From DATMER01 sp035556715 (GTDB lineage Bacteria > Acidobacteriota > Thermoanaerobaculia > Multivoradales > UBA5704): a stretch of DNA of 64,000 nucleotides. The notes under the pieces were generated by a model. It had not been told where the DNA came from. It saw only the letters and a list, made by a program, of their open reading frames with translations, and did not search any database. The position numbers were made by a program, and so were the translations under genes. The stretch covers positions 62,001-126,000 of the forward strand of contig DATMER010000026.1 of the NCBI GenBank assembly GCA_035556715.1, in the 5' to 3' direction. This document shows positions 34,599-42,380 of the stretch, one piece after another. Every line of letters starts with the position of its first letter. The stretch's first letter is position 1.

Positions 34599-35626
34599 CG
34601 AGCCTCCCACGCGGCCAGCTCCGGAGGGTTCGACCAGGGCAGCTCGAGCGGCTGGCGGGCGGCATAGCAGGCCTCGATCAATTCGATCGACCGCCGGCCC
34701 TCGCGGCCGGACACGCGGGGCTGCCGCCCTTCGCGGACGGCTTCGGCGAAGTCGTCGATCTGGTCCACGAACACGTCCTCGAAGGTGCGCTTCGGGGTGC
34801 CCTCGGCCCGCGCATGGCCGGACAACGAGAGATCCCGATCCCCCCATCGCAGGACGATCGTCGGGTCGGGGTCCCAGATGCCGACCTCCAGAGTGGCGTG
34901 CTCGCCTTCGAAGATGCAGGTGTTCCGCAGGTTGCGGGTACGGCTGACCTCGACGACTCCCTTGACGCCCGAGCGCATCCGGAGGAGGAGGTCGCAATCC
35001 GATTCGATCCCGCCCTCGGCGTCGTCGCGGTAGTCGACCGAGGCCCAATCCCCCAGCCAGACGAGGAGGAGGTCGAGGACGTGAACGCCGAAGTCGGCGA
35101 GCACGCCGCCGCCCGCGGTCTCCTTGCGGAGGAGGTAGCCGGTGGCGAAGGGCCAGCGCGGGATGACTCCCTGGCGCAGGTCGAAACCGCGCAGCTCGCC
35201 GAGCAGGCCTTCCGCGAGGAAGTCCTTCACCCAGCGGGTCGCGCCGAAGAAGCGGAAGTCGAGCCCTACTGCCAGGGTGGCGCCGCCTGCCTCGGCCGCG
35301 GCGATCATCTCGTCGCACTCTCCGGCCGTGAGGGCCATGGGCTTCTCCACGAGCACGGAGATCCCGCGCCGCAGCAGGTCCACGGCGACGGGCGCGTGGA
35401 GACTGTTGGGCAGGGCGACGACCGCGGCATCAATCCGGTCCAGGACCTCCCGGTAGTCGGTGGCGGTCTCGGGGACCCCGAAGCGTTCGGCCATGGCGCG
35501 GGCCCGGCCGGGGTCGGAGTCCACCAGGACCACGGCCTCGGCGCGCTCCGAGGCGGAGATCGCCGGCAGGTGGTTGATCTGGGCCACCGCCCCACATCCC
35601 AGCACGGCCAGTCGAACTTTCTGCAT
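34595..35626 (-). CDS. Gfo/Idh/MocA-family sugar oxidoreductase
   Basis: This 343-residue protein has an N-terminal Rossmann domain (VRLAVLGCGAVAQINHLPAI), the family signature VLVEKPMAL with Lys and Pro for NAD binding, and the C-terminal GGGVLADFGVHVLDLLLVWLG block in which Asp and His act in hydride transfer. It should oxidise a sugar or nucleotide-sugar hydroxyl with NAD(P). It is the first gene of an operon with the epimerase and flippase, consistent with making an unusual surface sugar. The phased AT-core array lies directly upstream of its start. Confidence 0.87.
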   Translation of the reverse strand: MQKVRLAVLGCGAVAQINHLPAISASERAEAVVLVDSDPGRARAMAERFGVPETATDYREVLDRIDAAVVALPNSLHAPVAVDLLRRGISVLVEKPMALTAGECDEMIAAAEAGGATLAVGLDFRFFGATRWVKDFLAEGLLGELRGFDLRQGVIPRWPFATGYLLRKETAGGGVLADFGVHVLDLLLVWLGDWASVDYRDDAEGGIESDCDLLLRMRSGVKGVVEVSRTRNLRNTCIFEGEHATLEVGIWDPDPTIVLRWGDRDLSLSGHARAEGTPKRTFEDVFVDQIDDFAEAVREGRQPRVSGREGRRSIELIEACYAARQPLELPWSNPPELAAWEAR

Positions 35627-35690
35627 GGTTCTCCGGATCTCTCCCCGTACGGCGGAGGCGTATCTTACATGACCGGCTGGTGACGCGCAT

Positions 35691-35965
35691 TCATATACTT
35701 TCCGCGGCTATCTATATGAATGGCGGGCAAATCATATAGGTAGCGAACAAATTTATATAAACGACGGCCCCCCATCATGTTCCGTGGCAGATCTATAATG
35801 GATACGCGGCGTGTCTATATAGATCTGCCGCCGTTCATATAGACAGGCGCCGTCCCCATATGATTTTTCTCCCAGGTATATAGCTACGCCGTAAGTCTAT
35901 ATAGATACGCGCTCCCTCATATGATTCCGGACGGATTCTATATAGGGGAGCGGCTCCCCATCATG
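35691..35965. repeat. Array of 14 AT-rich palindromic cores, 20-22 bp apart
   Basis: Noncoding DNA between two minus-strand genes. Fourteen cores of about 8 bp, each centred on TATA or CATATG-like steps, occur at centres 35695, 35715, 35736, 35756, 35776, 35796, 35818, 35839, 35860, 35880, 35901, 35921, 35942 and 35962. Cores include TCATATAC, CTATATGA, TCATATAG, TTATATAA, CTATATAG (four times, some flanked by TC...GA) and TCATATGA, with two weaker CATCATG copies. Spacers of about 12 bp are GC-rich and poorly conserved (GCGG/CGCC-like). The spacing averages 20.5 bp, two helical turns. Spacing varies by one base, so it cannot encode a peptide repeat. Function unknown. Confidence 0.9.
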
Positions 35966-36722
35966 TTTGAGCGCCGTCCCGCATCGTTGCCGCCAGATCT
36001 CCGGGCGTGCCGATGTCGCGGAACCATCCCGCGGGAAATTCCACGCCTTCGGCGTGCATCCCGGCCTCCACGGCCGACCGCACGACCGCGCCGATCTGAA
36101 GCTCGCCTTCCAGGGGAGAAGACCGCACCATCTCGCGCAGGTGAAGCGTGAAGGCCGGCGTCCAGACCGCGATCAGCCAGTTGTAGCGCAGGGATGTCGT
36201 CTCCGGCCGCACCTCGATGCGGCGAACCCGGCCATCCGGCCCGCAGTCCACCATGTCCGTCGTCCGGCACCGCTCGGCCGGGAAGAGCCCGAGGACGAGG
36301 TCGGCTCCCGTGGCGGCCTGCCGTTCCAGCAGGCGGGCGTAGGCGTCCGCCGGCTCGAACAGGCAGTCCGGGAAGCCGAGCGCCACGAGTGCGTCCTGAG
36401 TGAACGGGAAAGCGTAATCGAGGGTCTCGGGGACGCTGCGGGAGCCGGGGATCGAGATGTAGGCGAGGGACATGTCCGCCATCTCCCCAGTGCCGAAGTA
36501 GCGGGCCACGTCCCACTTGGATTCATGGAGAACGAGGAAGGCGCGGCGGATGCCCGCGGCCCGGAAGCGCTCCAGCAGGTAATGGCAGGCCACCTTGGGG
36601 ACCGGCCCCTGCGGCGTCTCGCGGAAGCCGATCGGAAGCAGCTCCTTGCTGCAAGGCAGCCGCCCCAGCCGCTCCGCGCGGCCCGCGGCGGGGATGAGGC
36701 CGAGGACGTCAGTGGGATTCAC
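35961..36722 (-). CDS. Sugar-1-phosphate nucleotidyltransferase
   Basis: This 253-residue protein starts at a GTG at 36722. It opens VLGLIPAAGRAERLGRLPCSKELLPIG, the nucleotide-binding motif of sugar nucleotidyltransferases (glucose-1-phosphate thymidylyltransferase-like), and later has RYNWLIAVWTPAF and WFRDIGTPGDLA, typical metal- and sugar-binding blocks. It should make an NDP-sugar for the polysaccharide genes around it. It overlaps the upstream antitoxin-like gene by 14 bases, so translation is coupled. The AT-core array begins at its stop codon. Confidence 0.85.
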   Translation of the reverse strand: MNPTDVLGLIPAAGRAERLGRLPCSKELLPIGFRETPQGPVPKVACHYLLERFRAAGIRRAFLVLHESKWDVARYFGTGEMADMSLAYISIPGSRSVPETLDYAFPFTQDALVALGFPDCLFEPADAYARLLERQAATGADLVLGLFPAERCRTTDMVDCGPDGRVRRIEVRPETTSLRYNWLIAVWTPAFTLHLREMVRSSPLEGELQIGAVVRSAVEAGMHAEGVEFPAGWFRDIGTPGDLAATMRDGAQT

Positions 36723-36900
36723 GGGTGAACCGTGCCCGGACCTCGGAGACCTCGACGGTCCTGCCGGCATCGCTGTCTCTCAAGCCCGCCTCGATTTTCT
36801 GTCGGACGTAAATGCGGTACATCAGATCGTCCCAGGTTGCATCCTCCGGCAGATCCTCCACCAGACGCCGAGCCTCTTCCTTGACCGAGATCTCTTCCAT
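36709..36900 (-). CDS. Orphan antitoxin-like small protein
   Basis: This 63-residue protein starts at the ATG at 36900. The middle reads LPEDATWDDLMYRIYVRQKIE with a following AGLRDSDAGRTVEV block. From memory this is typical of RelB/addiction-module antitoxin-like proteins, which often appear without a toxin. Here the partner position is filled by the sugar nucleotidyltransferase, which overlaps it by 14 bases. It may be a regulator, or a domesticated antitoxin. A TACGCT-like -10 lies close to the ATG, so the mRNA may be nearly leaderless. Confidence 0.7.
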   Translation of the reverse strand: MEEISVKEEARRLVEDLPEDATWDDLMYRIYVRQKIEAGLRDSDAGRTVEVSEVRARFTRESH

Positions 36901-36939
36901 CGGAAAAAGCGTACCACGGGGCTCTCGAATCGCCCGTGC

Positions 36940-36945
36940 TATCAT
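36940..36945 (+). promoter_or_regulatory. -10 element for the 36973 gene
   Basis: TATCAT, in the 72-base gap between the divergent antitoxin-like gene and the GT-C gene. A GGAG at 36962-36965 follows, seven bases before the CTG proposed as start codon. Confidence 0.4.
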
Positions 36946-36972
36946 CCGCCCCCAACCGTCCCGGAGCCCGCC

Positions 36973-38895
36973 CTGCAGCCTCAAGCCCCAACGCCGGATG
37001 GACCGCCGGATCGACCTGATGCCACGCCTCGGCGCTCACCGGGCTGGATCGCCCCCGCTCTGGCCGCGCTTCTTCTCGTCAGCTTCCTCCTGCGCGCCTG
37101 GGACGCCAGCCAGGGGCTCCAGGCCGGACGCTACTACGACGAGCGCTATACGTTCCGCAACGTCTCCCTGATCCTGCGCCAGGGGAACTGGCGGCCCGGG
37201 CAGGCCTACTACCTGAGCCTTTCCTACCTACCCCAGACCGTGGTCCTCGCAGCCAGCCAGGCGCTCCACCGGGCCACGGGCATCCAGGCGCTCTCGATCT
37301 ACGGCAAGACCGCGGATCGCTACTCTCCCACCGCCTATCTCCTGGCCCGGCTGTGCAACGTCACCTACGGCGTGCTCAGCCTCTGGGTGGTCTTCCTCAT
37401 CGGCCGGCGGATCTTCTCTCCGGAGACCGGGCTGCTGGCCGCGGCCATCCTGTCCGCGTTCCCGCGCCACGTGCTCAGCTCGACCCAGTTCAAGCCCGAC
37501 ATCCTGGTCCTCCTTCTGACCCTCGTTGCCTTCTACTGGACCCTGGACGCGGCGCTCCGCCCCGCGCTCCGGCGCTTCCTCAAGGTCGGGCTCGGCGTGG
37601 GGCTCGCCGTGGCCACCAAGTACACGGGGATCGCCGCGGCCATCCCCATCACCGGGCTCGCGCTGGTCCGCGGCTGGCGCGACCGCAGGCAGTGGCTCTG
37701 GCTCGCCCTGGCCGGGCTGACGTCCATCGCCGTCTTCGTTCTCCTGAACCCGTACCTCGGCGTGGTCCTGGAGTACATCCCGAAGCAGCTCACCCACTAC
37801 TCGGGCAACGCCCGGCAGCGTGGCAGCGGCCATGGCGACGTGCTCGTCCAGCAGGCGCGGTTCCTGGTGGAGCATCACGGCCCCGTGCTGGCAGCCTTTG
37901 CCGCGGCGGGACTGGCCGGACTCGCCTGGAAGGTCTTCCGCCCCGGGTCCTGGAGCCCGGAGCAGCGGCTCGGCGCGAGCCTGGCCCTGGTCCACTTCCT
38001 CGGCTACTCCGTGTTCCACGCCGGGGCCACGACCCTGTTCCGGGGACAGAACTACCTCCTAGTCGTCCCCTTCACCTCGCTGTTCGCAGCCTGGGCCATC
38101 CTCGAGCTCTGGCGTCTTCTTACTCAACGCGTCGCCCTGCTGCGGCCCGCGACCGCCGCGGTCTGCCTGATCCCGGTCGCGCTCCTGGTCTATGAGCAGG
38201 CCGACCTCGTCTACGCGCGGGTGATCCCCACGACCTGGGACGCGGCGAGCCAGGTGCTGGCGACCGAGCTGGCGCCGCTGGAGCTGCGGCAGGTGGTCTA
38301 TGAGACCCCGGCGGGGACGCTCCGCCTGACCCGCGGCGCGGACCGCGCCATCGCCACGGGAACGGAGCGGCTGGCGCGGCTCGATCCGGTCGTCCTGGAC
38401 CGGGCTGATGCGGAAGTCTTCCTGCGCAGCCGCTTCCAGGGCCGGGAGGCCGACTTCTACCGCCGGCGCGAGGCTCTCCTGCGAGGAGGACAGGCCCGGG
38501 TCGTGTCCGGAGCCCCCTTCCACAGCCGCGGCGAAGCGGTGGTCCTGCTGCTCCACCCCTGGGTGCCCGCGGCTCCCCCCGAGCCGCTGCCGCTGGGACG
38601 GCCGGGTCCGGCACGGGCCCTCGCGGGCAAGATGCCCTCGGGCTTGAAGCCGGGCGAGGTGGCGTCCCTCGTCCTCTGGGTCCCGCGGGAGGCCGGACCG
38701 GTGGCTGCCTTGCGGGTCGAGCCCGGCGGCCGGCGCCTGCCTCTCACCGAGACCGGCCGCCGCGGCAAGAGACGGCGCCTGGTCACGACACGGTTCGAGC
38801 TCTCGGGCCAGGAGGCGCGGGTGCGCATCCCCGCCCCGCCCGACATGCCGGTGCGCCCCTACCGCGTCGAGCTGCACCGCTGGCGCCGGCCTTGA
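36973..38895 (+). CDS. GT-C/PMT-type membrane glycosyltransferase with non-canonical start
   Basis: About 640 residues. Ten or more membrane helices (from IAPALAALLLVSFLL to AATAAVCLIPVALLVY) are followed by a soluble tail of about 190 residues with strands. The first loop carries the acidic motif GRYYDERYTFRNVSLILRQG, as in PMT/ArnT-type transferases using polyprenyl-phosphate sugars. No ATG, GTG or TTG lies in frame between the divergent gene's start and the first helix. A CTG at 36973 has a GGAG seven bases upstream and a -10 at 36940 and is my choice. A sequence error is the alternative. It is followed by a strong hairpin. Confidence 0.78.
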   Translation: MQPQAPTPDGPPDRPDATPRRSPGWIAPALAALLLVSFLLRAWDASQGLQAGRYYDERYTFRNVSLILRQGNWRPGQAYYLSLSYLPQTVVLAASQALHRATGIQALSIYGKTADRYSPTAYLLARLCNVTYGVLSLWVVFLIGRRIFSPETGLLAAAILSAFPRHVLSSTQFKPDILVLLLTLVAFYWTLDAALRPALRRFLKVGLGVGLAVATKYTGIAAAIPITGLALVRGWRDRRQWLWLALAGLTSIAVFVLLNPYLGVVLEYIPKQLTHYSGNARQRGSGHGDVLVQQARFLVEHHGPVLAAFAAAGLAGLAWKVFRPGSWSPEQRLGASLALVHFLGYSVFHAGATTLFRGQNYLLVVPFTSLFAAWAILELWRLLTQRVALLRPATAAVCLIPVALLVYEQADLVYARVIPTTWDAASQVLATELAPLELRQVVYETPAGTLRLTRGADRAIATGTERLARLDPVVLDRADAEVFLRSRFQGREADFYRRREALLRGGQARVVSGAPFHSRGEAVVLLLHPWVPAAPPEPLPLGRPGPARALAGKMPSGLKPGEVASLVLWVPREAGPVAALRVEPGGRRLPLTETGRRGKRRRLVTTRFELSGQEARVRIPAPPDMPVRPYRVELHRWRRP

Positions 38896-38916
38896 TCCCA
38901 TCCCCCCTCTCCCCAG

Positions 38917-38946
38917 CCCTCTCCCCCGCCTGCGCGGGGGAGAGGG
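38917..38946 (+). terminator. Strong hairpin after the GT-C gene
   Basis: CCCTCTCCCCCGC (38917-38929) pairs fully with GCGGGGGAGAGGG (38934-38946) around a four-base loop, 22 bases after the stop codon. The arms look like a fragment of the dispersed element seen at 17014 and 52752. A second smaller stem, GCGGGAA/TTCCCGC, lies at 38954-38970. Confidence 0.65.
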
Positions 38947-38989
38947 AGCATCCGCGGGAACTTTTCCCGCCCCTCCTCCGTCCAAGGGA

Positions 38990-39025
38990 TTGACGAACGA
39001 AATCCCTAGTACTAACTTATTAGTA
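38990..39025 (+). promoter_or_regulatory. Promoter with BlaI-type operator
   Basis: TTGACG (38990-38995) and TAACTT (39013-39018) are 17 bases apart. The -10 lies inside a perfect palindrome TACTAACTTATTAGTA (39010-39025), close to the known BlaI/MecI operator pattern (TACTA and TAGTA half-sites). Transcription would start within three bases of the ATG at 39028, so the message is nearly leaderless. The site should be bound and blocked by the product of the first gene, a BlaI-type repressor. Confidence 0.75.
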
Positions 39026-39027
39026 GA

Positions 39028-39414
39028 ATGAAATCCAAGACCCGAACCCTCACCGAGCAGGAGCTGGAGATCATGAAGGTGGTCTGGGAGAAGAAGGCCG
39101 CCACCGTGCGCGACGTCTACGAGGCGATGCGCGAGCGCAAGGGCGTGGCGTACACCACCGTGATGACCATGATGAACATCCTGGAGACCAAGGGGCACCT
39201 GGTGAAGCGGCCGGAGGGACGGGCCTACGTATACGAGCCGTCCCAGGAGCAGACGCAGGTGGTCTCGGGCATGGTCCAGGAATTTGTGGACCGGGTGTTT
39301 GACGGCGCGGCGCGTCCGCTGGTGCTGAGCCTGCTCAAGGAGCGGAAGCTGTCCAGGGAGGACCTGGATGAGATCTCCCGGCTGATCGACGAGGAGACAT
39401 CGGAGGAGCCATGA
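39028..39414 (+). CDS. BlaI/MecI/CopY-type repressor
   Basis: This 128-residue protein has an N-terminal winged helix: LTEQELEIMKVVWEKKAATVRDVYEAM, then YTTVMTMMNILETKGHLVKRPEGRAYVYEP, the conserved recognition and wing blocks of the family. The C-terminal helices (FVDRVFDGAARPLVLSLLKERKLS) dimerise. It should bind the palindrome over its own promoter and be removed by the peptidase encoded next, whose start overlaps its stop by 4 bases (ATGA). Confidence 0.92.
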   Translation: MKSKTRTLTEQELEIMKVVWEKKAATVRDVYEAMRERKGVAYTTVMTMMNILETKGHLVKRPEGRAYVYEPSQEQTQVVSGMVQEFVDRVFDGAARPLVLSLLKERKLSREDLDEISRLIDEETSEEP

Positions 39415-40631
39415 GTGTGACCGCCTTCGCCGCCGACCTGACCGCGTACGTCCTTCAGAGCTCCCTGATCCTGGGCGTCGGCCTCCTGCTGCCGGTCCTG
39501 TTCCGGCTGCGGGACGCCCGCGCCTCTCTCCTGTACGGACAGGGTCTGCTCGCCGCGGTCCTGCTGCTCCCCCTGCTCCAGCCGGAGCCGGTCCGGGCTA
39601 CGTTCGGCGGGGAGATGACGGTCACGGGCGCCTGGCTTGGAGAGATGGCGGAGACGGAAAGTCCCGGAGGCCTGCTCCTCGGGGTTCTCGGGCTGGGAAC
39701 CCTCGTCCGCCTCGCGTGGCTTGGACTCGGATTGCACACCCTTCGCTCCTGGCGCCGCGGCGCCAGGCCCGCAGGGCTCGCGCCGGAGGTCACGGAAGAC
39801 CTCTTGGATGTTCAGGCTCTGCTGCTCGTCTCCGAGCGCGTGGAGAGCCCGGTGACCTTCGGCTGGCGCAACCCGGTCGTCCTCCTTCCCGCCGGGTTTC
39901 CGGAGCTGCCGCTCGCGGCGCAGCGCGGGGTCCTCTGCCATGAGCTGCTGCACGTCCGCCGCCGCGACTGGCTCGCGGCGCTGTTCGAGGAGGGGGTGCG
40001 CGCCCTCCTCTGGTTCCATCCCGGGGTCTGGATGCTGCTCGCCCGCATCGCGCTCAGCCGCGAGCAGGTGGTCGACCGCGAGGCCGTCCGCCTGACCGGC
40101 TCGCGCCGGGCCTACCTTGAAGCGCTCCGGACCGTCGCCGCCGGTTCCTGGCAGGCCGTTCCCGGCCTGCCGTTCTTCCACCGCGGGCACCTGCTGGAGC
40201 GGGTGACCCATCTCTGCAAGGAGGCTCCCATGTCCCGTCCACGCATCGCTACGCTCGTGACCACGTTCGCCGGGCTCCTCGCCATGACGGCGGTCCTCGG
40301 CGTCCTCGCCTTCCCCATGGCGGGTTGGGCCAAGCCGCTGAAGGTCGGAGGTGACGTCAAGGCGCCGAAGGTGGTGAACCAGATGCCGCCGACCTATCCG
40401 GCGAGCGCCAGGGATAACAAGATCGAGGGCACCGTCGTCCTCAACACCGTGATCGACACGCAGGGCCAGGTGCGAAACCCGACCGTCGCGGAGTCCTCCG
40501 GCAACGCGGATCTCGACCAGGAGGCTGTGGACACCGTCGCCAAGTGGACCTTCAAGCCCGCGACCCTGGACGGCAAGCCGGTCGAGGTGTACTACACGAT
40601 CACGATCCGGTTCGCGCTCGACGACAAGTAG
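39411..40631 (+). CDS. BlaR1-like M56 peptidase with a TonB C-terminal domain
   Basis: This 406-residue protein is a BlaR1-type membrane metallopeptidase: N-terminal helices at 10-60 and 85-115, and the zinc motif HELLH with His177, Glu178 and His181. The usual extracellular penicillin-binding sensor is absent. After a fifth helix (near 285-305) the C-terminal 100 residues match the TonB C-terminal domain (MPPTYPASARDNKIEGTVVLNTVIDTQGQVRNPTVAESS), which contacts outer-membrane receptors or peptidoglycan. It probably senses an envelope signal and cleaves the BlaI-type repressor. The rest of the regulon is unknown. Confidence 0.9.
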   Translation: MSVTAFAADLTAYVLQSSLILGVGLLLPVLFRLRDARASLLYGQGLLAAVLLLPLLQPEPVRATFGGEMTVTGAWLGEMAETESPGGLLLGVLGLGTLVRLAWLGLGLHTLRSWRRGARPAGLAPEVTEDLLDVQALLLVSERVESPVTFGWRNPVVLLPAGFPELPLAAQRGVLCHELLHVRRRDWLAALFEEGVRALLWFHPGVWMLLARIALSREQVVDREAVRLTGSRRAYLEALRTVAAGSWQAVPGLPFFHRGHLLERVTHLCKEAPMSRPRIATLVTTFAGLLAMTAVLGVLAFPMAGWAKPLKVGGDVKAPKVVNQMPPTYPASARDNKIEGTVVLNTVIDTQGQVRNPTVAESSGNADLDQEAVDTVAKWTFKPATLDGKPVEVYYTITIRFALDDK

Positions 40632-40786
40632 AGACGCGACTCCCCACCTCCTCCCGGGACCCTCTCCGGTCTCGGCCCGAGGGCGTTCCCGCGCGGAACG
40701 TCCTTTCCCCTTTCCAGGCGAGCTTGCTTCACCGGAGCCCACAGGTTACATTTCCGTGTCTACAATCTGACGGAGAGGTGTCGAAG

Positions 40787-40987
40787 ATGTTCGAACAACA
40801 GGTCTGGGTCTGGTTCGCCTATCTCGACCCCTCGGCCGGAAGCATGATGCTCCAGATCATCCTGGGCGGCGTCGCCGGCCTGGCGATCGCCCTCAAGCTC
40901 TTCTGGGCCAGAATCCTGCTGGCCCTGGGGATCGGGCGCCGCAAGGATGAAGAGGCGGCGGACCCGGAGACGCGGGGTGGAGCTTGA
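40787..40987 (+). CDS. Small single-helix membrane protein
   Basis: This 66-residue protein starts at an ATG eight bases after GGAGAGG. A hydrophobic segment (residues 19-41) follows YLDPSAGSMMLQIILGGVAG, and the tail is charged. Short proteins with a 'YLDPSAGSM' opening occur beside sulfatase-fold and methyltransferase genes in related bacteria (from memory), and here they follow directly. It may anchor or assist the enzymes encoded downstream. TACAAT at 40761-40766 is a likely -10. Confidence 0.7.
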   Translation: MFEQQVWVWFAYLDPSAGSMMLQIILGGVAGLAIALKLFWARILLALGIGRRKDEEAADPETRGGA

Positions 40988-42377
40988 GCCCGGATCCTTC
41001 CGCGACCGCACCGGCCGGATCTTCTACAGCGGCGAGAGCGTCTTCCGGGGGCTGACCGACCGGGCCCTCCCCGAGTGGCAGGCCCTGCGCAGTACCCGCT
41101 TCTTCCCCAGGTTGGTCCAGGAAGGGAAGATCGTCCCAACGGAGCAAACGGAGCAGGTCGAATCCGAGCTGCCGGGCGACTGGGCGGCGGTCCTCCGCCA
41201 CGAGCGCATCCCCTTCATCTCCTATCCCTACGAGTGGTGCTTCGGCATGCTGAAGCAGGCGGCCCTGCTCCAGCTCGAGCTGATTGAAACGGCTCTCTTC
41301 GAGGACTTTTCCCTCAAGGACGCCACGCCCTACAACGTGCAGTGGCGGGGCTGCCGGCCGGTCTTCATCGACGTGCTCTCCTTCTACCGGCTCCGGCCGG
41401 GAGAGCCCTGGATCGGCTACCGTCAGTTCTGCGAGCTGTTCCTGAACCCGCTGCTGCTGGAGGCCTACAAGGGGGTGCCGTTCCAGCCCTGGCTCCGCGG
41501 CAGCCTGGAGGGCATCCCGCCGCGGGACCTCCTGGCCCTGCTCGGCGCGCGCGACCTCCTGCGCCGGGGGGTCCTCACCCACGTCTGGCTGCACGCCCGC
41601 AGCCAGGTGGGCTACGACGAGGCCGCACAGTCCCGCGACGTAAAGCGGGAGCTGGCCGCGGCCGGGTTCCGCAAGGAGCTGATCCGGGCCAACGTCCAGG
41701 GCCTGGCACGCCTCATCCGCGGACTCTCGCTGCCGGAGCGGAAGTCCGCGTGGGCAGGCTATGGCGAGGACCCGGGCTATGCCGGCGCCGACCGCGAGGA
41801 GAAGGAGCGCTTCGTGCGCGAGGCCGTGGCGCACCAACGCTGGGGCCTGGCCTGGGACCTGGGGGCGAACACCGGCGTCTACTCGCGGATCGCCGCGGAG
41901 GGCTCGGACTATGTGGTCGCCCTGGAGGGGGACCCGCGGGCGGTCGAGCGGCTCTTTGCAGAGGGAACCTCCAAGGTGCTTCCCCTGGTCTGCAACCTCG
42001 CGGACCCCTCTCCCGGACGCGGCTGGCGGGGGCGCGAGCGCAAGGACCTCCCGGACCGCGGGCTCCCGGACCTGGTGCTCTGCCTAGCGCTCATCCACCA
42101 CCTGGTCATCGGCGCCAACCTGCGGCTCTCCGAGGTTCTGGACTGGCTCGCCGGGCTCGGCCGGTTCCTGGTGATCGAATTCGTCGCCCGGGAGGACCCG
42201 CGGGTCCAGGGGCTCCTGCGGCACCGTGACGATCCCTACGAGGACTACGAGCTGCCCGTGTTCGAGGCGGAGCTCGCCGCCCGCTTTGAAATCGTGCAGC
42301 GCCAGGAGCTTCCCTCGGGGCGGCGCATTCTCTACTTCGCGGTATCCCGGGGTCGGGGCCGGGGCCGGGGGCGCTGA
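40947..42377 (+). CDS. SAM-dependent methyltransferase with kinase-like N-terminus
   Basis: This 476-residue protein has two parts. Residues 70-150 include SYPYEWCFGMLKQAALLQLELIE and then DATPYNVQWRGCRPVFIDVLSF, resembling the catalytic loop of kinase-like folds (Asp and Asn in 'DATPYN', Asp in 'FIDV'). Residues 290-450 are a class I methyltransferase: LAWDLGANTGVYSRIAA (SAM-binding), VVALEGDPRAVERL, and LVLCLALIHHLV. It might methylate a surface glycan. It starts at an ATG overlapping the small membrane-protein gene by 41 bases; a GTG at 40977 is an alternative start. Confidence 0.82.
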   Translation: MKRRRTRRRGVELEPGSFRDRTGRIFYSGESVFRGLTDRALPEWQALRSTRFFPRLVQEGKIVPTEQTEQVESELPGDWAAVLRHERIPFISYPYEWCFGMLKQAALLQLELIETALFEDFSLKDATPYNVQWRGCRPVFIDVLSFYRLRPGEPWIGYRQFCELFLNPLLLEAYKGVPFQPWLRGSLEGIPPRDLLALLGARDLLRRGVLTHVWLHARSQVGYDEAAQSRDVKRELAAAGFRKELIRANVQGLARLIRGLSLPERKSAWAGYGEDPGYAGADREEKERFVREAVAHQRWGLAWDLGANTGVYSRIAAEGSDYVVALEGDPRAVERLFAEGTSKVLPLVCNLADPSPGRGWRGRERKDLPDRGLPDLVLCLALIHHLVIGANLRLSEVLDWLAGLGRFLVIEFVAREDPRVQGLLRHRDDPYEDYELPVFEAELAARFEIVQRQELPSGRRILYFAVSRGRGRGRGR

Positions 42378-42380
42378 GGC

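Noticed and set aside
35691..35965. CRISPR array
   Set aside because: Cores are about 8 bp and spacers about 12 bp, with no repeat of 23 or more bases and no cas genes nearby.
35691..35965. Coding heptapeptide repeat
   Set aside because: Core distances of 20, 21 and 22 bases shift the frame repeatedly, and stops occur in all frames.
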